A DNA stretch of 64,000 nt from Coriobacteriaceae bacterium (GTDB taxonomy: Bacteria > Actinomycetota > Coriobacteriia > Coriobacteriales > Coriobacteriaceae): NCBI GenBank assembly GCA_902362275.1, contig CABIWB010000013.1, positions 7,742-71,741 on the forward strand, in the 5' to 3' direction. The notes beneath the pieces were generated by a model. It had not been told where the DNA came from, did not search any database, and was given only the letters and a program-made list of their open reading frames with translations. Shown here piece by piece: positions 42,435 through 53,274 of the stretch. Within the stretch, counting starts at the first letter, position 1, and the number at the start of each line of letters is the position of its first letter. Made by a program: the position numbers and the translations under genes.

Positions 42435-43303
42435 ATGAAAAGACCTCGCCGCTCGGTTGCCATATCGTTGTTTGTTGCGCTTGCGGTAGCGTGTGCCTTT
42501 GTCGTAGCGATAGCCGGCTGTTCCGGGTCGAATGACGGAGCCTCGACGTCTGCATTAGAAGAACTGGACGCCTCGCAAGTCAAAGACGACGATCTTAAGA
42601 CGCTCAACGTCGGCAGCGACCTCTATCCACCGTTTGTGTATACCGACGAGTATGGCGATATCGTTGGCCTGGATGTCGAGATATTGACCGAGGCTTTGGC
42701 CCGCATTGGTTACAAGCCAAAATACCAGCTGATCGATTGGGAAAAGAAGAAAGAGCTGCTGGCGAGTGGCGAGCTCGATTGTGTCATGGGTAGCTTTAGC
42801 ATGACGGGTCGCGAAAGCGAGTATCGCTGGGCCGGTCCGTACCTTGCGAGCCGCCAGGTGGTCGCGGTCAATCCCGAAAGCGACATCTACACACTCGCCG
42901 ATCTTGAGGGCAGGGTCGTGGGGGTGCAGTCCACCACCAAGCCCGAGGGCATTTTGCTCAACCGTACCAATGAAAACGTTCCGCAGATCAAGGAGCTCTA
43001 CAGCTTCTCGGATCGCTCGTGCCTGAACCCGGCGCTCGTCGAGGGCCTGGTCGACGCTATCGCCGCACATGAGTCCTCGCTGCTCACCTATGAAAAAGAC
43101 TATGGCGTGACGTATCGCATTCTGAACGAGCCGCTGCTGGAGGTTGGTTTGGGCACCGCTTTCGATATCAACGACACGCGCGGTATCGACGTTAAACTCA
43201 CCCATGCTACCAAGAAATGCTTGCCGATGGCACCATGGAACGCCTGGTGTCAAAGTACTTTGATGACCCCTCACCATTTTTGAATATGGAGGGCCTGTCG
43301 TGA
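42435..43303 (+). pseudogene. Solute-binding lipoprotein (SBP family 3), frameshifted at its end
   Basis: About 289 residues in native form. The signal peptide ends in the lipobox VVAIAGCSGS. The type 3 binding fold is clear: LNVGSDLYPPFVYTDEYGDI, VGLDVEILTEALARIGYKPK, GELDCVMGSFSMTGRESEYR and LADLEGRVVGVQSTTKPEG. Near 43213 one G is missing (AAGAAATG for AAGGAAATG). With it, the end reads EMLADGTMERLVSKYFDDPS and stops at 43301-43303, overlapping the GTG start of the kinase gene. As written the frame ends at 43283. It is probably the detachable sensor for that kinase, binding an amino-acid-like ligand. Confidence 0.75.
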
Positions 43304-45491
43304 TCGATGCGCCCGACTACACCGCTCAGGAGCGGGGCAATCATTCGACCTGGGTATGGCTCCTTGCCGCCCTGGCGGGTATAGCGCTCTCGGTTGTTGC
43401 CGGCATGATGAGCTACGGCTACACCACGGCTCAGGCCGAGCAGTGCTTTGCCGACGTTGTCGACTACGTGGCGACGCAGAGCCTTTCCTACGATGCGTTC
43501 AATAGCGCCTATACGACCAAAAACCTGATTCGCGTTATGGAGATCGCCGGAGAGGTGGCGCGCGATATGGAGCGCGACGGATCGGTGGATAACGCCGCGT
43601 TGGAGCAATATGCTGACCAGCTCAACGTGAGCGCGCTGATCGTGACGGACGCATCGGGCACCTGGTGTCCGAGTCCTCGACGGATGACATGGGCTACGAG
43701 TCGCTCGCTACGTATCTCAAAGAAGCGCCCGTGCTGGAGGTGGCAACCCATCCGCTTAAGTCCTATACCGCCCGCATCACGCTTGCGGATGATTCGGTTG
43801 CAGACATTGGTTGCGTGACCCGGCAGGATGGCGAGGGTATCGTTATCGCGGTAAGGCATCAGAGCGCGAAGGCAGTTGCAAGCAATACGCTCAAACTGCA
43901 GAGTCTGCTCGAAGGCTATGAAACCATCGATAGCGGCAATATCGTGATCGAAAGCGACGGCAAGGTCGTTGCGACCAATGCCGTCGAACCCACCGTATTG
44001 GGCGTGTTCGACCTGCCCGCGACGGACGCCATCATTGTCGACGAAATTAAGGATCGATGCCTGCCCGGCAAAGTCCGCCTGGTCAACGTCAACGGCGAGT
44101 GGTATTTGGGCACATACGGCAAAGCGCAAAAATTCTACGTGTACACCTATGCCTCGGCGCAGCGCTACTTTGAGGTCGTCGCGGCTGTCGCTGCCGGCGT
44201 GCTGGTGCTCTACAGCGGTGTTGTAGCCACTGTTGTGATGGTGCGCCGCCGCGCTGATCGTCGACGTTTGACGGACTTGCTGCAGCAGGAGCGCGACTAT
44301 GGCGACAAGCTGGCAAAGGCGGCGCGTGAGGCCTCGTCTGCCGACTCGGCAAAGACGGAGTTCCTGCGTCGCATGAGCCACGATCTGCGCACGCCCATCA
44401 ACGGCATCCGCGGTATGGTCGAGGTCGGCGATGCCAATGCGGACGATCTGCAAAAGCAGACCGAGTGCCGCTCAAAGATCTGGACGGCATCGGGACTGCT
44501 GCTCGACCTTGCGAATGAGGCCCTGGATATGAGTCGCCTGGAGAGCGGTCAGGTCGACCTGGAGCTTGTTCCCACAAATTTGGTGACCCTCAACCACGAG
44601 GTGCGCGATATTCTGGAGCGCCAGGCTGAGGAACGCCTGGTGACAATTATCTGCGATCAGCAGACGCTTAATCATCCCTATGCGCGGGTGAGCGTGACGC
44701 ACCTCAAGCGCTTGTTGCTCAATATTGCCGGCAATGCCGTCAAGTACAACCGCCGGGGCGGCTATGTTCGCCTGGTGTGCCGCGAGGTGGAGCCAGCGGA
44801 TGGCATTCCTGTCTATGAATACACGATCGCCGATAACGGTATTGGCATGAGCGAGGAGTTTCAACAGCACCTCTACGAGCCGTTTTGTCGCGAGGAGCAG
44901 CAAGTGGAAGGCGCTTCATCGGGAACTGGCCTGGGTGCGCCTATTGCCAAACAGTTGGTCGAGCTTATGGGCGGAACCATGAGCTTTTCGAGCATCTTGG
45001 GGCAGGGGACGACGTTTACCATCCGTCTGCCGTTTGAGAAGTGCACGCGCTCCGAGATCCCTCAGGCAGTGCGCGTGGACGCGGGGGACGGCGATGCGCT
45101 CCAGGGCTTGCGCGTTTTGCTCGTAGAGGATAACGACCTGAATGCCGAGATCGCGCAGTTTACGCTCGCCCGCGCCGGTGCCGTCGTGACGCATGCCAAG
45201 GATGGTGTGTCTGCCGTCGAGAGGTTTGCCGCGAGTGCGCCGCACGAGTACGACGTGGTGTTGATGGACATCATGATGCCGGGCATCGATGGCCTTGAGG
45301 CCACGCGTCGGATTCGAGCACTCGATCGCGATGATGCCGCGACCACACCGATTATCGCCGTGAGCGCCAACGCCTTTGCCGACGATCGCAGGCTTTCGCG
45401 TGAGGCGGGCATGAACGCGCACCTGAGTAAACCAGTGAGTTCGCAGGAGCTCGTTGAGGCGCTTGCGCACATAGCCGCCGACGCTTTATAG
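43300..45491 (+). pseudogene. Hybrid sensor histidine kinase/response regulator, frameshifted in the sensor part
   Basis: About 731 residues in native form. GTG 43300 overlaps the upstream stop. TM1 is LLAALAGIALSVVAGMMSYG; an outside domain follows. At about 43659 one C is missing (GGCACCTGG for GGCACCCTGG), which would join DASGT to LVSESSTDDMGYESL. After TM2 (AAVAAGVLVLYSGVVATVVM) come H-box FLRRMSHDLRTPINGIRGMV, N-box LLLNIAGNAVKYN, G-boxes IADNGIGM and GTGLGAPIAKQL. A C-terminal receiver with VEDNDLNAE and YDVVLMDIMMPGIDGLEA follows. The strongest ORF begins at 43665 and lacks TM1. Confidence 0.78.
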
Positions 45492-45496
45492 GCATA

Positions 45497-45538
45497 TGGC
45501 CCGGTTCCAATGTTGGTTGGAATCGGGCCATTATTTGT
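45497..45538. terminator. Bidirectional terminator
   Basis: TGGCCCGGTTCCAA (45497-45510) pairs with TTGGAATCGGGCCA (45517-45530) with one mismatch, followed by TTATTTGTTTT. It lies between the convergent kinase and PPOx genes. Confidence 0.8.
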
Positions 45539-45559
45539 TTTGAAGGGCTTGCCTGGACC

Positions 45560-46039
45560 CTACTTCTCGTGAATCTGTTTGCCGCAGAGATGCTCAATCG
45601 TAATCTCGTAGAGTTGCACACCCTTAATGTCTTTGGCGATTTCTTCCTCGACCTCTTCGGCGGTGGGGTAGTACTTGAGCGCGAGCTCACGGACCTTGTC
45701 CTCGATAAATGCGGGGGTGTCGTTCGCCAGGCGGCAACGGCCAAAGACAACGGTGCTCTGCACGTAGGGAGCCCAGTCATCGTTCTTGTACCAGTCGTTT
45801 CCGTAAACGGTAAAGCAGACCTTGTCATCGCGCTTGAGTGCGTCGACCTTGTGGCCGGCTTTGGCGCCATGGAAATAAATCTTGTCGTGCTCGGCGTCGA
45901 AGAAGTAGTTGACGGGAATGGCGTACGGGTAGCCATCGTCGCCGTTGACGGCAAAGACGCCGCGCTTGCAGGTAGCGAGCAGTTCGCGCGCTTCCTCGTC
46001 AGTGATGGCGCGTTTCTTTCGACGTAAGGGCCTAAACAT
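45560..46039 (-). CDS. Pyridoxamine 5'-phosphate oxidase-family flavin protein
   Basis: A 159-residue split-barrel protein. ATG 46039 (MFRPLRRKKRAITDEEAREL) follows AAAGGAAG. The fold is seen in KRGVFAVNGDDGYPYAIPVN, YFFDAEHDKIYFHGAKAGHK and VCFTVYGNDWYKNDDWAPYV. These match the FMN-binding NimA/PPOx-like group, which reduces nitro compounds, haems or other cofactors. The exact substrate is unknown. It lies between two kinase systems that point towards it from either side, but on the same strand as the second. Confidence 0.85.
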   Translation of the reverse strand: MFRPLRRKKRAITDEEARELLATCKRGVFAVNGDDGYPYAIPVNYFFDAEHDKIYFHGAKAGHKVDALKRDDKVCFTVYGNDWYKNDDWAPYVQSTVVFGRCRLANDTPAFIEDKVRELALKYYPTAEEVEEEIAKDIKGVQLYEITIEHLCGKQIHEK

Positions 46040-46081
46040 CGTTGGCTTCCTTTCTGGTCGTGCGTGGTGGTTGAGCACAAA

Positions 46082-48885
46082 CTATAGCGAAACAGATCCG
46101 TTTTTCTTGATGCGGGCGAGTATGTTTTTGAGCTTGTTAAAGTCGAGCGGTTTGGACAGATGGGCGTTCATGCCGGCGTCGTGTGCCGCCTTGGCGTCCT
46201 CGGTAAAGGCATTGGCGGTGAGCGCGATGATGGGGATATCGGCTGCATCGGCCTTCTTGCTCAGGCGAATCGCGCGGGTTGCCTCATAGCCGTCCATGCC
46301 CGGCATCATGATGTCCATCAGGATCGCATCGAAGCTGCCGGCGGGACGGCCAACGTATAGGTCGACCGTTTCGTTGCCGTCGGCGGCGTGAGTTACGACG
46401 ATGCCCTCGCTTTCGAGCAGAGCCTGGGCAATCTCGGCATTGAGCTCGTTATCTTCTGCCAAAAGGACGTTCATGCCGGCAAGCGAGCAGCTGTTTGCCT
46501 GGCCGTCCGCACGTTCTCCTGCCTGAGGATTCTTGTCGATATCGAGCGGAATCTGGACGTTGAACGTACTCCCCACGCCAACCTCACTCGAAATCTCAAT
46601 CGTGCCGCCCATCAGTTCAATAAGTGACTTGACGATTGGCATGCCCATGCCGGTTCCCTGGAACTTGCTGCGCGCATCGTCACCTTCCTGGGCAAACGGC
46701 TCATAGATATGCTTTAAAAACTCGGGAGCCATGCCAATGCCGGTATCCGAAACGCTAAAGCAAAAGAGCGCGCGCCCATCATCGAGTGGCTTGGTCTGTG
46801 AGCTAAAGGTGACGGAGCCGCCGCGCTTGTTGTACTTAATGCTGTTGTCTAGCAGGTTGATTATGATCCGTCGGATATGGGTGGGACTGCCGATCATGTA
46901 TGGCCCCGTAGCGTACGGCAGACTATTGTCCTGCATTGTGATGCCGTTACCGGACGCGCGGAGCTTGCACAGCACCAGCGCATCGTCACAGAGCTCTTTG
47001 AGGTTAAAAGGAGCATGTTCCAGTGTTAGCTTGCGGTCTTCGATTTTGCCCATCTCGAGGATATCGTTGATCAGCGAGAGCAGGTGATTGGCGGCAACAC
47101 GCGCCTTGGCGCGGCTTTCGCGGGCGACTTGCATATCGCCTTCCTTCAATTCCTCGATCTCGATAAGGCCCAGGATACCGTTGAGCGGCGTACGGATGTC
47201 GTGGCTCATGCGCGTGAGGAATGCCGTCTTAGCGGCGTTGGCAGCATCGGCTTTTTTGCGCTCGGTTCGAGCACGCACGAGCGTCCAGATGAGCAGGACG
47301 ATGCCGACCGACAACATACCGATGAGGGTAGCTGCAATGGCGGTGCGGTTGCGATAAAGGAATTGAAGTGTGTTGGATTCCTGGGTCGTGTACGACGTGG
47401 AGGAGAAATTGCTTGCGGAGAGCGATTCTCCGGCATTAATGATGCCCTTGTTGATGATTCCCAACAGCTCGGGTTTTCCGCGCGAAATCCAGCACGAGAG
47501 CTCACAGGTGTCAGGGAGCTCGGCCGTCTCGCAGTCCTCGAGATCGTAACGGTCACCGATGGTTTTTACGCGTGAACTGGGAGCGACGATGCAGTGCACC
47601 GTTCCCTTCCTGAGGGCGTCGAACGCTTCATCGTCGGATTGGTATTCGGTTACGGTCGCTGTGGGGAACAGACTTTCAAGTGCATTTTTGTTGACAAACG
47701 ACGATTTGGTACAGGCGATGTTCTGAAGGTCTTTGTTCAGGTTGCTGCCGGTGTGGATGGCGGTGAGGGACATGGTCCCCAACGATATCGACTGCACAAC
47801 GCCTGTTTGCTCGGCAAACCAGTAATTTCGGTATACCGGTAGCGCAACGTCTATGCTTCCCTTTGACAGGGCCTTTGACATCATCTTGTAGCTATCAAAG
47901 GCGACGGTTTTGACCGTAATGCCAAATTTATCGTGCAGCGTCGTCGCAAGCGATGCGAGCGAACCTTCCATTTCGCCGTCTTCGTCTTCGTTACAGTAGG
48001 GGAGTTTGCCCGTAATGTAGCCGAGCGTGATGGTGTTGTCATTTGCTTTGAGCCAGGAACGTTCGGGGCTGTTGAGCGATGATGAACCGCTGTTTTGGGC
48101 CGAGTAGTTAGATTTGACTTCGTCGATATAGCGTGGGTTGACGCGGGCGATTGCCGACATGGCGGCATTGATGTCGTCCATCAGGTCGGAGCGGCTTTTG
48201 GGGACGGCAAAATAGTAGTCGCTCGAACCAATGTAGAACATGGGGGAGGCGCTGGGCGACGAGGTCGTGTCGTTCATGATGATGGCATCGACCTCGTTGT
48301 TTGCGAGCGCGTCAAAGAGGGCACCGCCAGTGTCGATTTCTTTATAGGTGCAGGTAATGCCTTCGTTGGCGAGCCACTGCTGGCCAACGAAGGTTTGCAT
48401 AACGCCGGGGTTGCAGCCGATGGTAAGGCCTTGGAGCGCTTGGGGTCACCCTTGGCCAGATCGTCTCGATCGGGCTTGGCGTAGATGAAGTAGCGCTCGG
48501 TGCCCTCGGGGTTCGAGGAAAAGAGCAGCTTTTGGGCGCGTTCCTCGGAGTAGGAGATGTTGGGCATGAGGTCGATCTCGCCCGCCTCGAGCATGTCCAT
48601 AAGCTCAGTGAAGGTGCCGGAGACGTATTCGTACTGCCAGCCGGGCGTGTAGTACGACAGAGTCTGGAGGTACTCGTAACCCCATCCCGAGAGACGCTCG
48701 CCGGGGGTGCCGTTCTGGAAGCCCTCGTTGCTGACGAGCCAACCGACGCGGACCGTCTTGACTTGCTGATCGGTATTGGCGGCATAGGCGGGGGCGGGCA
48801 TGATGGTGCTCAGTACGGCGAGCACGGCAAGCGCGACGGCCAGGGTGCGATATATAACTGAACGAAGGACAGCGGAAGCTCTCAC
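46082..48885 (-). pseudogene. Hybrid histidine kinase with two solute-binding sensor domains, frameshifted
   Basis: About 935 residues in native form. The likely start is GTG 48885 (AGGA 6 bases upstream; TTG 48891 is possible). A signal peptide ends APAYAAN. Two tandem SBP family-3 domains follow: the first has VRVGWLVSNEGFQNGTPGER and EIDLMPNISYSEER, the second ITLGYITGKLPYC and GSIDVALPVYRNYW. A membrane helix (AIAATLIGMLSVGIVLLIW), H-box FLTRMSHDIRTPLNGILGLI, N-box IIINLLDNSIKYN, G-box GTGMGMPIVKSL and a receiver with LAEDNELNAE and AILMDIMMPGMDG complete it. One C is missing in the run complementary to 48442-48445; adding it gives DPQALQGLTIGCNPGVMQTF. Confidence 0.78.
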
Positions 48886-48973
48886 ATGCAATCCTAACGA
48901 ATCGAGACATTACCGCATAAGGATACCAGCTCAACCCGCCTGGTCAGCAGCTGCACCGCAAAACGGTCCCGCC

Positions 48974-49030
48974 CGGCACTTGGGGACAGTCCCTTTCTGC
49001 CGGCACAAAAGGAACGTCCCTAACTGCCGG
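48974..49030. repeat. Intergenic GGGAC/GTCCC hairpin repeat
   Basis: CGGCACTTGGGGACAGTCCC and CTGCCGGCA followed by GGAACGTCCC and CTGCCGG. The first 32 bases match 62936-62967 closely (CGGCACTTAGGGACGTTCC there). It lies between the kinase and the channel gene. Confidence 0.55.
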
Positions 49031-49083
49031 TTGTGGGACAATACCGAGCGAACGAGATTGGACGTCTGGGAAAAGGGGTCGCG

Positions 49084-49509
49084 ATGAACAAGTTGAGGAC
49101 GCTTGCCGATGTGTTGCGACAGGCTGGCTTTGCGCGCATCACGGGCCTGTTTCTTATCTTCTATCTGCTGTGCTCGACGGCCGTCTGGCTGTCCGAGCCC
49201 ACGACCCTCACGTTTGGCGATGGACTTTGGTTTAGCTTTGAGACGGTCTCGACGATCGGCTTTGGCGATATCCCCGCCGAAACGCCGGTTGCCCGCGGCA
49301 TTACCGTTATCCTAAGCGTCATCAGTATCTTCTATATCGCCATGCTTACGGGCGTGGCGGTGAACTACTGCAATACGCTCATCAAGCTGCGCCAAAAGGA
49401 CACCATGGCGCGCTTTATGGACGATCTTGAGCATTTGGAAGAGCTCGATCGCGACGAGCTCGCCGACCTGTCGCGCCGTGTGCGCGAGTACCGTCGCCGG
49501 CAACGCTAG
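49084..49509 (+). CDS. Two-TM potassium channel-type protein
   Basis: A 141-residue membrane protein with two helices (ITGLFLIFYLLCSTAVWL and GITVILSVISIFYIAMLTGV) around a pore loop, GDGLWFSFETVSTIGFGDIP. The filter reads TIGFGD, the usual variant of TVGYGD. A charged C-terminal helix (DDLEHLEELDRDELADLSRR) may drive assembly. No RCK or cyclic-nucleotide domain is attached. ATG 49084 is chosen over 49033; GGGGTCGCG precedes it, a weak ribosome-binding site. Probably a small K+-selective channel; gating unknown. The LOG gene follows after 36 bp. Confidence 0.8.
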   Translation: MNKLRTLADVLRQAGFARITGLFLIFYLLCSTAVWLSEPTTLTFGDGLWFSFETVSTIGFGDIPAETPVARGITVILSVISIFYIAMLTGVAVNYCNTLIKLRQKDTMARFMDDLEHLEELDRDELADLSRRVREYRRRQR

Positions 49510-49545
49510 AACGGGCGCCGCGCGTCACGACGAGGGGGACTGAAT

Positions 49546-50079
49546 ATGAATATCACGGTATACCTGGGTGCCAGCGTCGGCAACGACCCGGCGTTTCTGC
49601 CTGCGGTGCGGCAACTTGGCACGTGGATTGGCTCCAATGGCCACGCGCTGGTATACGGCGGCTCCAAGTCGGGCCTGATGGGCGCGCTTGCCGATAGCGT
49701 GCTCGATGCTGGCGGGCATGTGACGGGCGTTGAGCCGAGCTTTTTTATCGAGGCAGAGTTTCAACACGACGGTATTGACGACCTTATCGTGACGAGCGAC
49801 ATGGCCGAGCGCAAAGCCAAGATGGTCGAGCTCGGCGATGCGTTCATCGCATTTCCGGGCGGCACGGGCACGCTCGAGGAGATTGCCGAGGTCATGTCCG
49901 CCGTGTCGTTGGGGCATCTGAGTGCGCCGTGCATTCTGTACAACCTGGATGGGTACTACAACGACCTCAAAGCCCTGCTCGGGCACATGATTGATAAGGG
50001 GCTTTCGAGCTCGAAGCGCCAACTCGGCATCTACTTTGCCGACGATTTGCGCGAGATTGCCTCGATTATCAACGGATAA
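49546..50079 (+). CDS. LOG family protein (nucleoside-monophosphate phosphoribohydrolase)
   Basis: A 177-residue Rossmann-like protein of the TIGR00730/LOG group. It starts MNITVYLGASVGNDPAFLPA, contains VYGGSKSGLMGALADSVLDA and the family's nucleotide-binding PGGTGTLEEIAEVMS (about 105-119, the PGGxGTxxE motif), preceded by ERKAKMVELGDAFIAFPGG. Members cleave cytokinin-type or purine nucleoside 5'-monophosphates to base plus ribose 5-phosphate. In bacteria they are salvage or nucleotide-pool enzymes. It lies 36 bp behind the channel gene and may share its transcript. Confidence 0.88.
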   Translation: MNITVYLGASVGNDPAFLPAVRQLGTWIGSNGHALVYGGSKSGLMGALADSVLDAGGHVTGVEPSFFIEAEFQHDGIDDLIVTSDMAERKAKMVELGDAFIAFPGGTGTLEEIAEVMSAVSLGHLSAPCILYNLDGYYNDLKALLGHMIDKGLSSSKRQLGIYFADDLREIASIING

Positions 50080-50204
50080 GTCTTGAGCCTGCCCCACTAT
50101 GACTCCCAATGGTGCCGTTTGCGGCGCAGATGGTTGGCTCGTTCGGACAACGCTCGCTCTACAATAAAACGTATCTATGTCGACTTTGATCGCGGGAGGA
50201 CCCG

Positions 50205-51486
50205 ATGGATAACCTTGCCAAACCCACGAACCGAGCGCTGTTTTTGGTCAGCGTTGCCGTGACCGGTGCACTCGCGGGTGCTGCAGTCTGGCTATTCTTC
50301 TTTGCGATGGAGCATGGCATTGATTATTTGTGGACCGAGGTCCCGCATATGCTGGGTGTCTCTTCGCCCGAACTCGCCAGCGGCCCGTTTGGCTTTTTGC
50401 CGTACCCGTTTTTCGTTTGCCTGTTGGGCGGCTTGGTGATTGGCCTGTACGAAAAAGATGACGGGCATCAAAACCGATGACCTCAACCAGGTGATGGCCA
50501 AGGTCAAGCAAGACGGGCGCTACCCGTACGACAACCTGGGCAAGCTTTCGCTCGCGGCATTGCTGCCGCTGCTGTTTGGTGGAAGTATTGGACCGGAGGC
50601 CGGCCTGACCGGCGTTATCGCAGGTCTGTGCAGCTGGGTCGGCGACCGCATGCGTCGCTTTGGCGTCGAGTTTAGACAGCTCACGCTGCTGGGTACCCAG
50701 GCTGCCCTGACGGCGCTCTTCACCGCACCCGTCTTTGGCTTTGTAGCGCCGCTCGCCGGTAGCGCCGACGGCGACGAGGATCCCGCATCCGATGAGATCA
50801 CCATCAAGCTCCCCAAGGCGCAAAAGACTGTGGTTTACGGCATTGCGATTGCCGGCGGTCTGGGTACTTACCTGCTGCTCGGCCAGCTCATGGGCGGCGG
50901 CATGGGCATGCCCAGGTTCGAGTCCGCCGTGGTGGGCAACCTGGAGCTTACCTGGCTCATCCCTCTGTCGCTGATCGGAACAATCTGCGGCTGGCTGTAC
51001 TTTGTCTCTGAGCACGCGAGCGAAGCGCTTGCTCATGCAATAGGGGCGCGCCCTGTCGTCAAGGCCGGTCTGGCGCTCGCCATCTGCGGCACGGTCCTGC
51101 CCTACACCTTGTTTGCCGGCGAGACGCAGGCCGACGTGCTCATGGAAACCTATCTGACCATTCCCGCCGGCGTGCTTATCGCGACCGGTCTCGTTAAGGC
51201 CATGCTGACGCCCGCCCTCATCAACCTTGGTTGGCGCGGCGGCCACTTCTTCCCGGTTATCTTCTCGGGCGTAAGCCTGGGCTATGGCCTTGCTATCCTC
51301 ACCGGCGCCGATCCGGTCTTTTGCGTCGCCGTTTGCACGGCCTCGACGATGGGCGCCGTTATGCGTCAGCCCGTCATGGTCGTGGGCCTGCTGCTCATGT
51401 GCTTCCCACTCAAGGGTATCGTCTGCATGATCATCGCGGCCGTCATCGCCGCCGGTATCCCACTGCCCAAGCCGCTGCGCAAGTAG
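50205..51486 (+). pseudogene. ClC-type chloride channel/antiporter, frameshifted
   Basis: About 426 residues in native form. The first frame (ATG 50205, after GGGAGG) carries helix B and CLLGGLVIGLYEK. One A too many in the run 50452-50456 (five instead of four) then shifts the frame. Removing it continues as MTGIKTDDLNQVMAKVKQDG, then the conserved selectivity motif GGSIGPEAGLTGVIAGL and later MGAVMRQPVMVVGLLLMCFP. The motif GSIGPEA corresponds to GSGIP/GREGP-type elements of ClC proteins. About ten helices are present. It is either a sequencing error or a decayed gene. Confidence 0.75.
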
Positions 51487-51523
51487 CGCGGTTAATCGCG
51501 AGTCAACTCCAGAGGGGTACGAG

Positions 51524-52315
51524 ATGATCCTGTACTTTAGCGCGACGGGGAACAGCGAACATGTGGCGCGTCGCATTGCGGCGGCGACAGACGACAAGGT
51601 TGTGTCGATTGAGCGTTTTGATGTCGAAGCCCTTCGCCTTGTTGCGACGGAAGGCCCCTGCCAGCTGGGATTTGTTGCTCCGGTGTATGCCTGGGGTCTG
51701 CCGACACCGATGATCGAGTTTTTGAAGACTGCCGACCTGTCGATTGCTGCCGGTGCAAAGGGCGGCGAGCGCCCCTATACGTTCTATGTTTCGACGTACG
51801 GTTCGACGACCGGCCAATCTGCCAAGTTTGCCCGCGACCTGCTGCACGAGCGTGGGCTCGAGTTAGATGCGGCGATGAGCGTCAAGATGCCCGATACCTG
51901 GACGCCTGTTTTCGACCTGTCTGACCCTCAAAAGGTTGAGGGTATCAATAGAGCTGCCGAGGCGCAGATTGATGCCGTGATCGAGGCGGTGCGGGCACGC
52001 CGCACGGGCAACATGATGTGCCATCGCGTGCCTCTGTTTGCATCGTGCGCGTATCACGCAATTGGGCTGCCGCGCATGCAACAGACGAGCAAGTTTGCCG
52101 TCGATGCCGATCGCTGCATCGGCTGCGGCCTGTGTGCCAAGCGCTGCCCCATGGCGGCGATTGAGATGCGCGACGGCCTTCCCGTCTGGACAAAGCCGGA
52201 GTGCGCAGCCTGCCTTCGTTGCCTGCACCATTGTCCCAAATTTGCCATCTCGCACGGTAAGCGCACGGCATCCCACGGTCAGTACAGGCATTCCAAGCCA
52301 GGTGTGAGGATGTAG
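51524..52315 (+). CDS. EFR1-type flavodoxin/ferredoxin fusion
   Basis: 263 residues. The N-terminal flavodoxin-like half starts MILYFSATGNSEHVARRIAA (FMN phosphate loop SATGNS) and includes GFVAPVYAWGLPTPMIEFLK and YVSTYGSTTGQ. The C-terminal half has two 4Fe-4S clusters, CIGCGLCAKRCPMAAIEM and CAACLRCLHHCPKFAIS. These EFR1 proteins are cytoplasmic electron carriers in anaerobes, partner enzyme usually unknown. It is preceded by GAGGGG and is probably monocistronic; the next gene is convergent, with only 15 bp between the stop codons. Confidence 0.88.
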   Translation: MILYFSATGNSEHVARRIAAATDDKVVSIERFDVEALRLVATEGPCQLGFVAPVYAWGLPTPMIEFLKTADLSIAAGAKGGERPYTFYVSTYGSTTGQSAKFARDLLHERGLELDAAMSVKMPDTWTPVFDLSDPQKVEGINRAAEAQIDAVIEAVRARRTGNMMCHRVPLFASCAYHAIGLPRMQQTSKFAVDADRCIGCGLCAKRCPMAAIEMRDGLPVWTKPECAACLRCLHHCPKFAISHGKRTASHGQYRHSKPGVRM

Positions 52316-52330
52316 CGGCTGCTGGCCGCG

Positions 52331-53206
52331 CTACTTCCAAACCGCGAGCGCCGCAGTGCCCAGTACGATGAGGGCGAGACCGATGGCGCTGCGCCGCGAG
52401 ACCTTTTCGTTGAATGCCAAGCGCGCAAATAGTACCGATACGACAATCGATAGTTTGTCGATCTGCACCACGACGCTCACCTGGCCTGCGGCGATGGCAT
52501 AGTAATAGAGCAGCCACGATGCTCCGGTCGCGATGCCCGATGCCGCGAGAAATACGAGCTCGTAGCGGTCTACGTGCACGGCTTGGCCCATCTTGCCTTT
52601 AGCTGCCACGATTGCCCATGCCATAACCAGTACCACGCAGGTGCGGATTGCCGTGGCCAGGTTTGACTCGACGCCTTCGATGCCGATCTTAGCGAGGACG
52701 GAGGTGAGTGCTGCGAACATGGCGGCGCCGAGGGCGTAAGCGAGCCAGGTCCGGTCTTGCTGCTGCTCGGGTCCGGCGGATTGCTGCTTCTCGGTCATTA
52801 AAAACGTGCCGAGGGTAATGACGGCGGTTCCCACGAGCTTAACCGCAAGGTTGCTCGTCTCGCCAAAAAGCACGATGGCGATCAGCGCGGCGAGCACGGT
52901 GCTCATCTTGTCGACCGGTACGACCTTATTGACGTCTCCGATGCTCAACGCCTTAAAGTAACAGATCCACGAAGCGCCGGTAGCGAGTCCCGAGAGGACG
53001 AGAAAGAGCCAGGATCTGGGTTCGATGCTGCCAATGGTTCCAATGGATCCAGAAATGTCCGCCATTGCCCAGGCGAAAACGAGCACCACGCAGGTGCGAA
53101 TGGCCGTCGCGACATCGGAGTCGGTCTGCTTGATGCCGCATTTGGCCAAGATGGATGTGATGCCGGCAAAGAATGCTGACGCAAATGCTGCGACGACCCA
53201 CGACAC
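52331..53206 (-). CDS. EamA-family transporter
   Basis: A 291-residue, ten-helix drug/metabolite-type transporter made of two EamA repeats. The repeats are obvious: AFFAGITSILAKCGIKQTDS with ATAIRTCVVLVFAWAM in the first half and AALTSVLAKIGIEGVESNLA with ATAIRTCVVLVMAWAI in the second. Each is followed by SGLATGASWICYFKALSIGD or SGIATGASWLLYYYAIAAGQ. The halves are unusually alike, suggesting a recent internal duplication. Both EamA genes in the window (also 59527) export unknown small molecules. Confidence 0.88.
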   Translation of the reverse strand: MSWVVAAFASAFFAGITSILAKCGIKQTDSDVATAIRTCVVLVFAWAMADISGSIGTIGSIEPRSWLFLVLSGLATGASWICYFKALSIGDVNKVVPVDKMSTVLAALIAIVLFGETSNLAVKLVGTAVITLGTFLMTEKQQSAGPEQQQDRTWLAYALGAAMFAALTSVLAKIGIEGVESNLATAIRTCVVLVMAWAIVAAKGKMGQAVHVDRYELVFLAASGIATGASWLLYYYAIAAGQVSVVVQIDKLSIVVSVLFARLAFNEKVSRRSAIGLALIVLGTAALAVWK

Positions 53207-53274
53207 GGGTTGAGCGCCTCCTCAAAAAAGACCACGCCAGATCTATGGCGCATGTCCAATGATACCGCGCTTGC

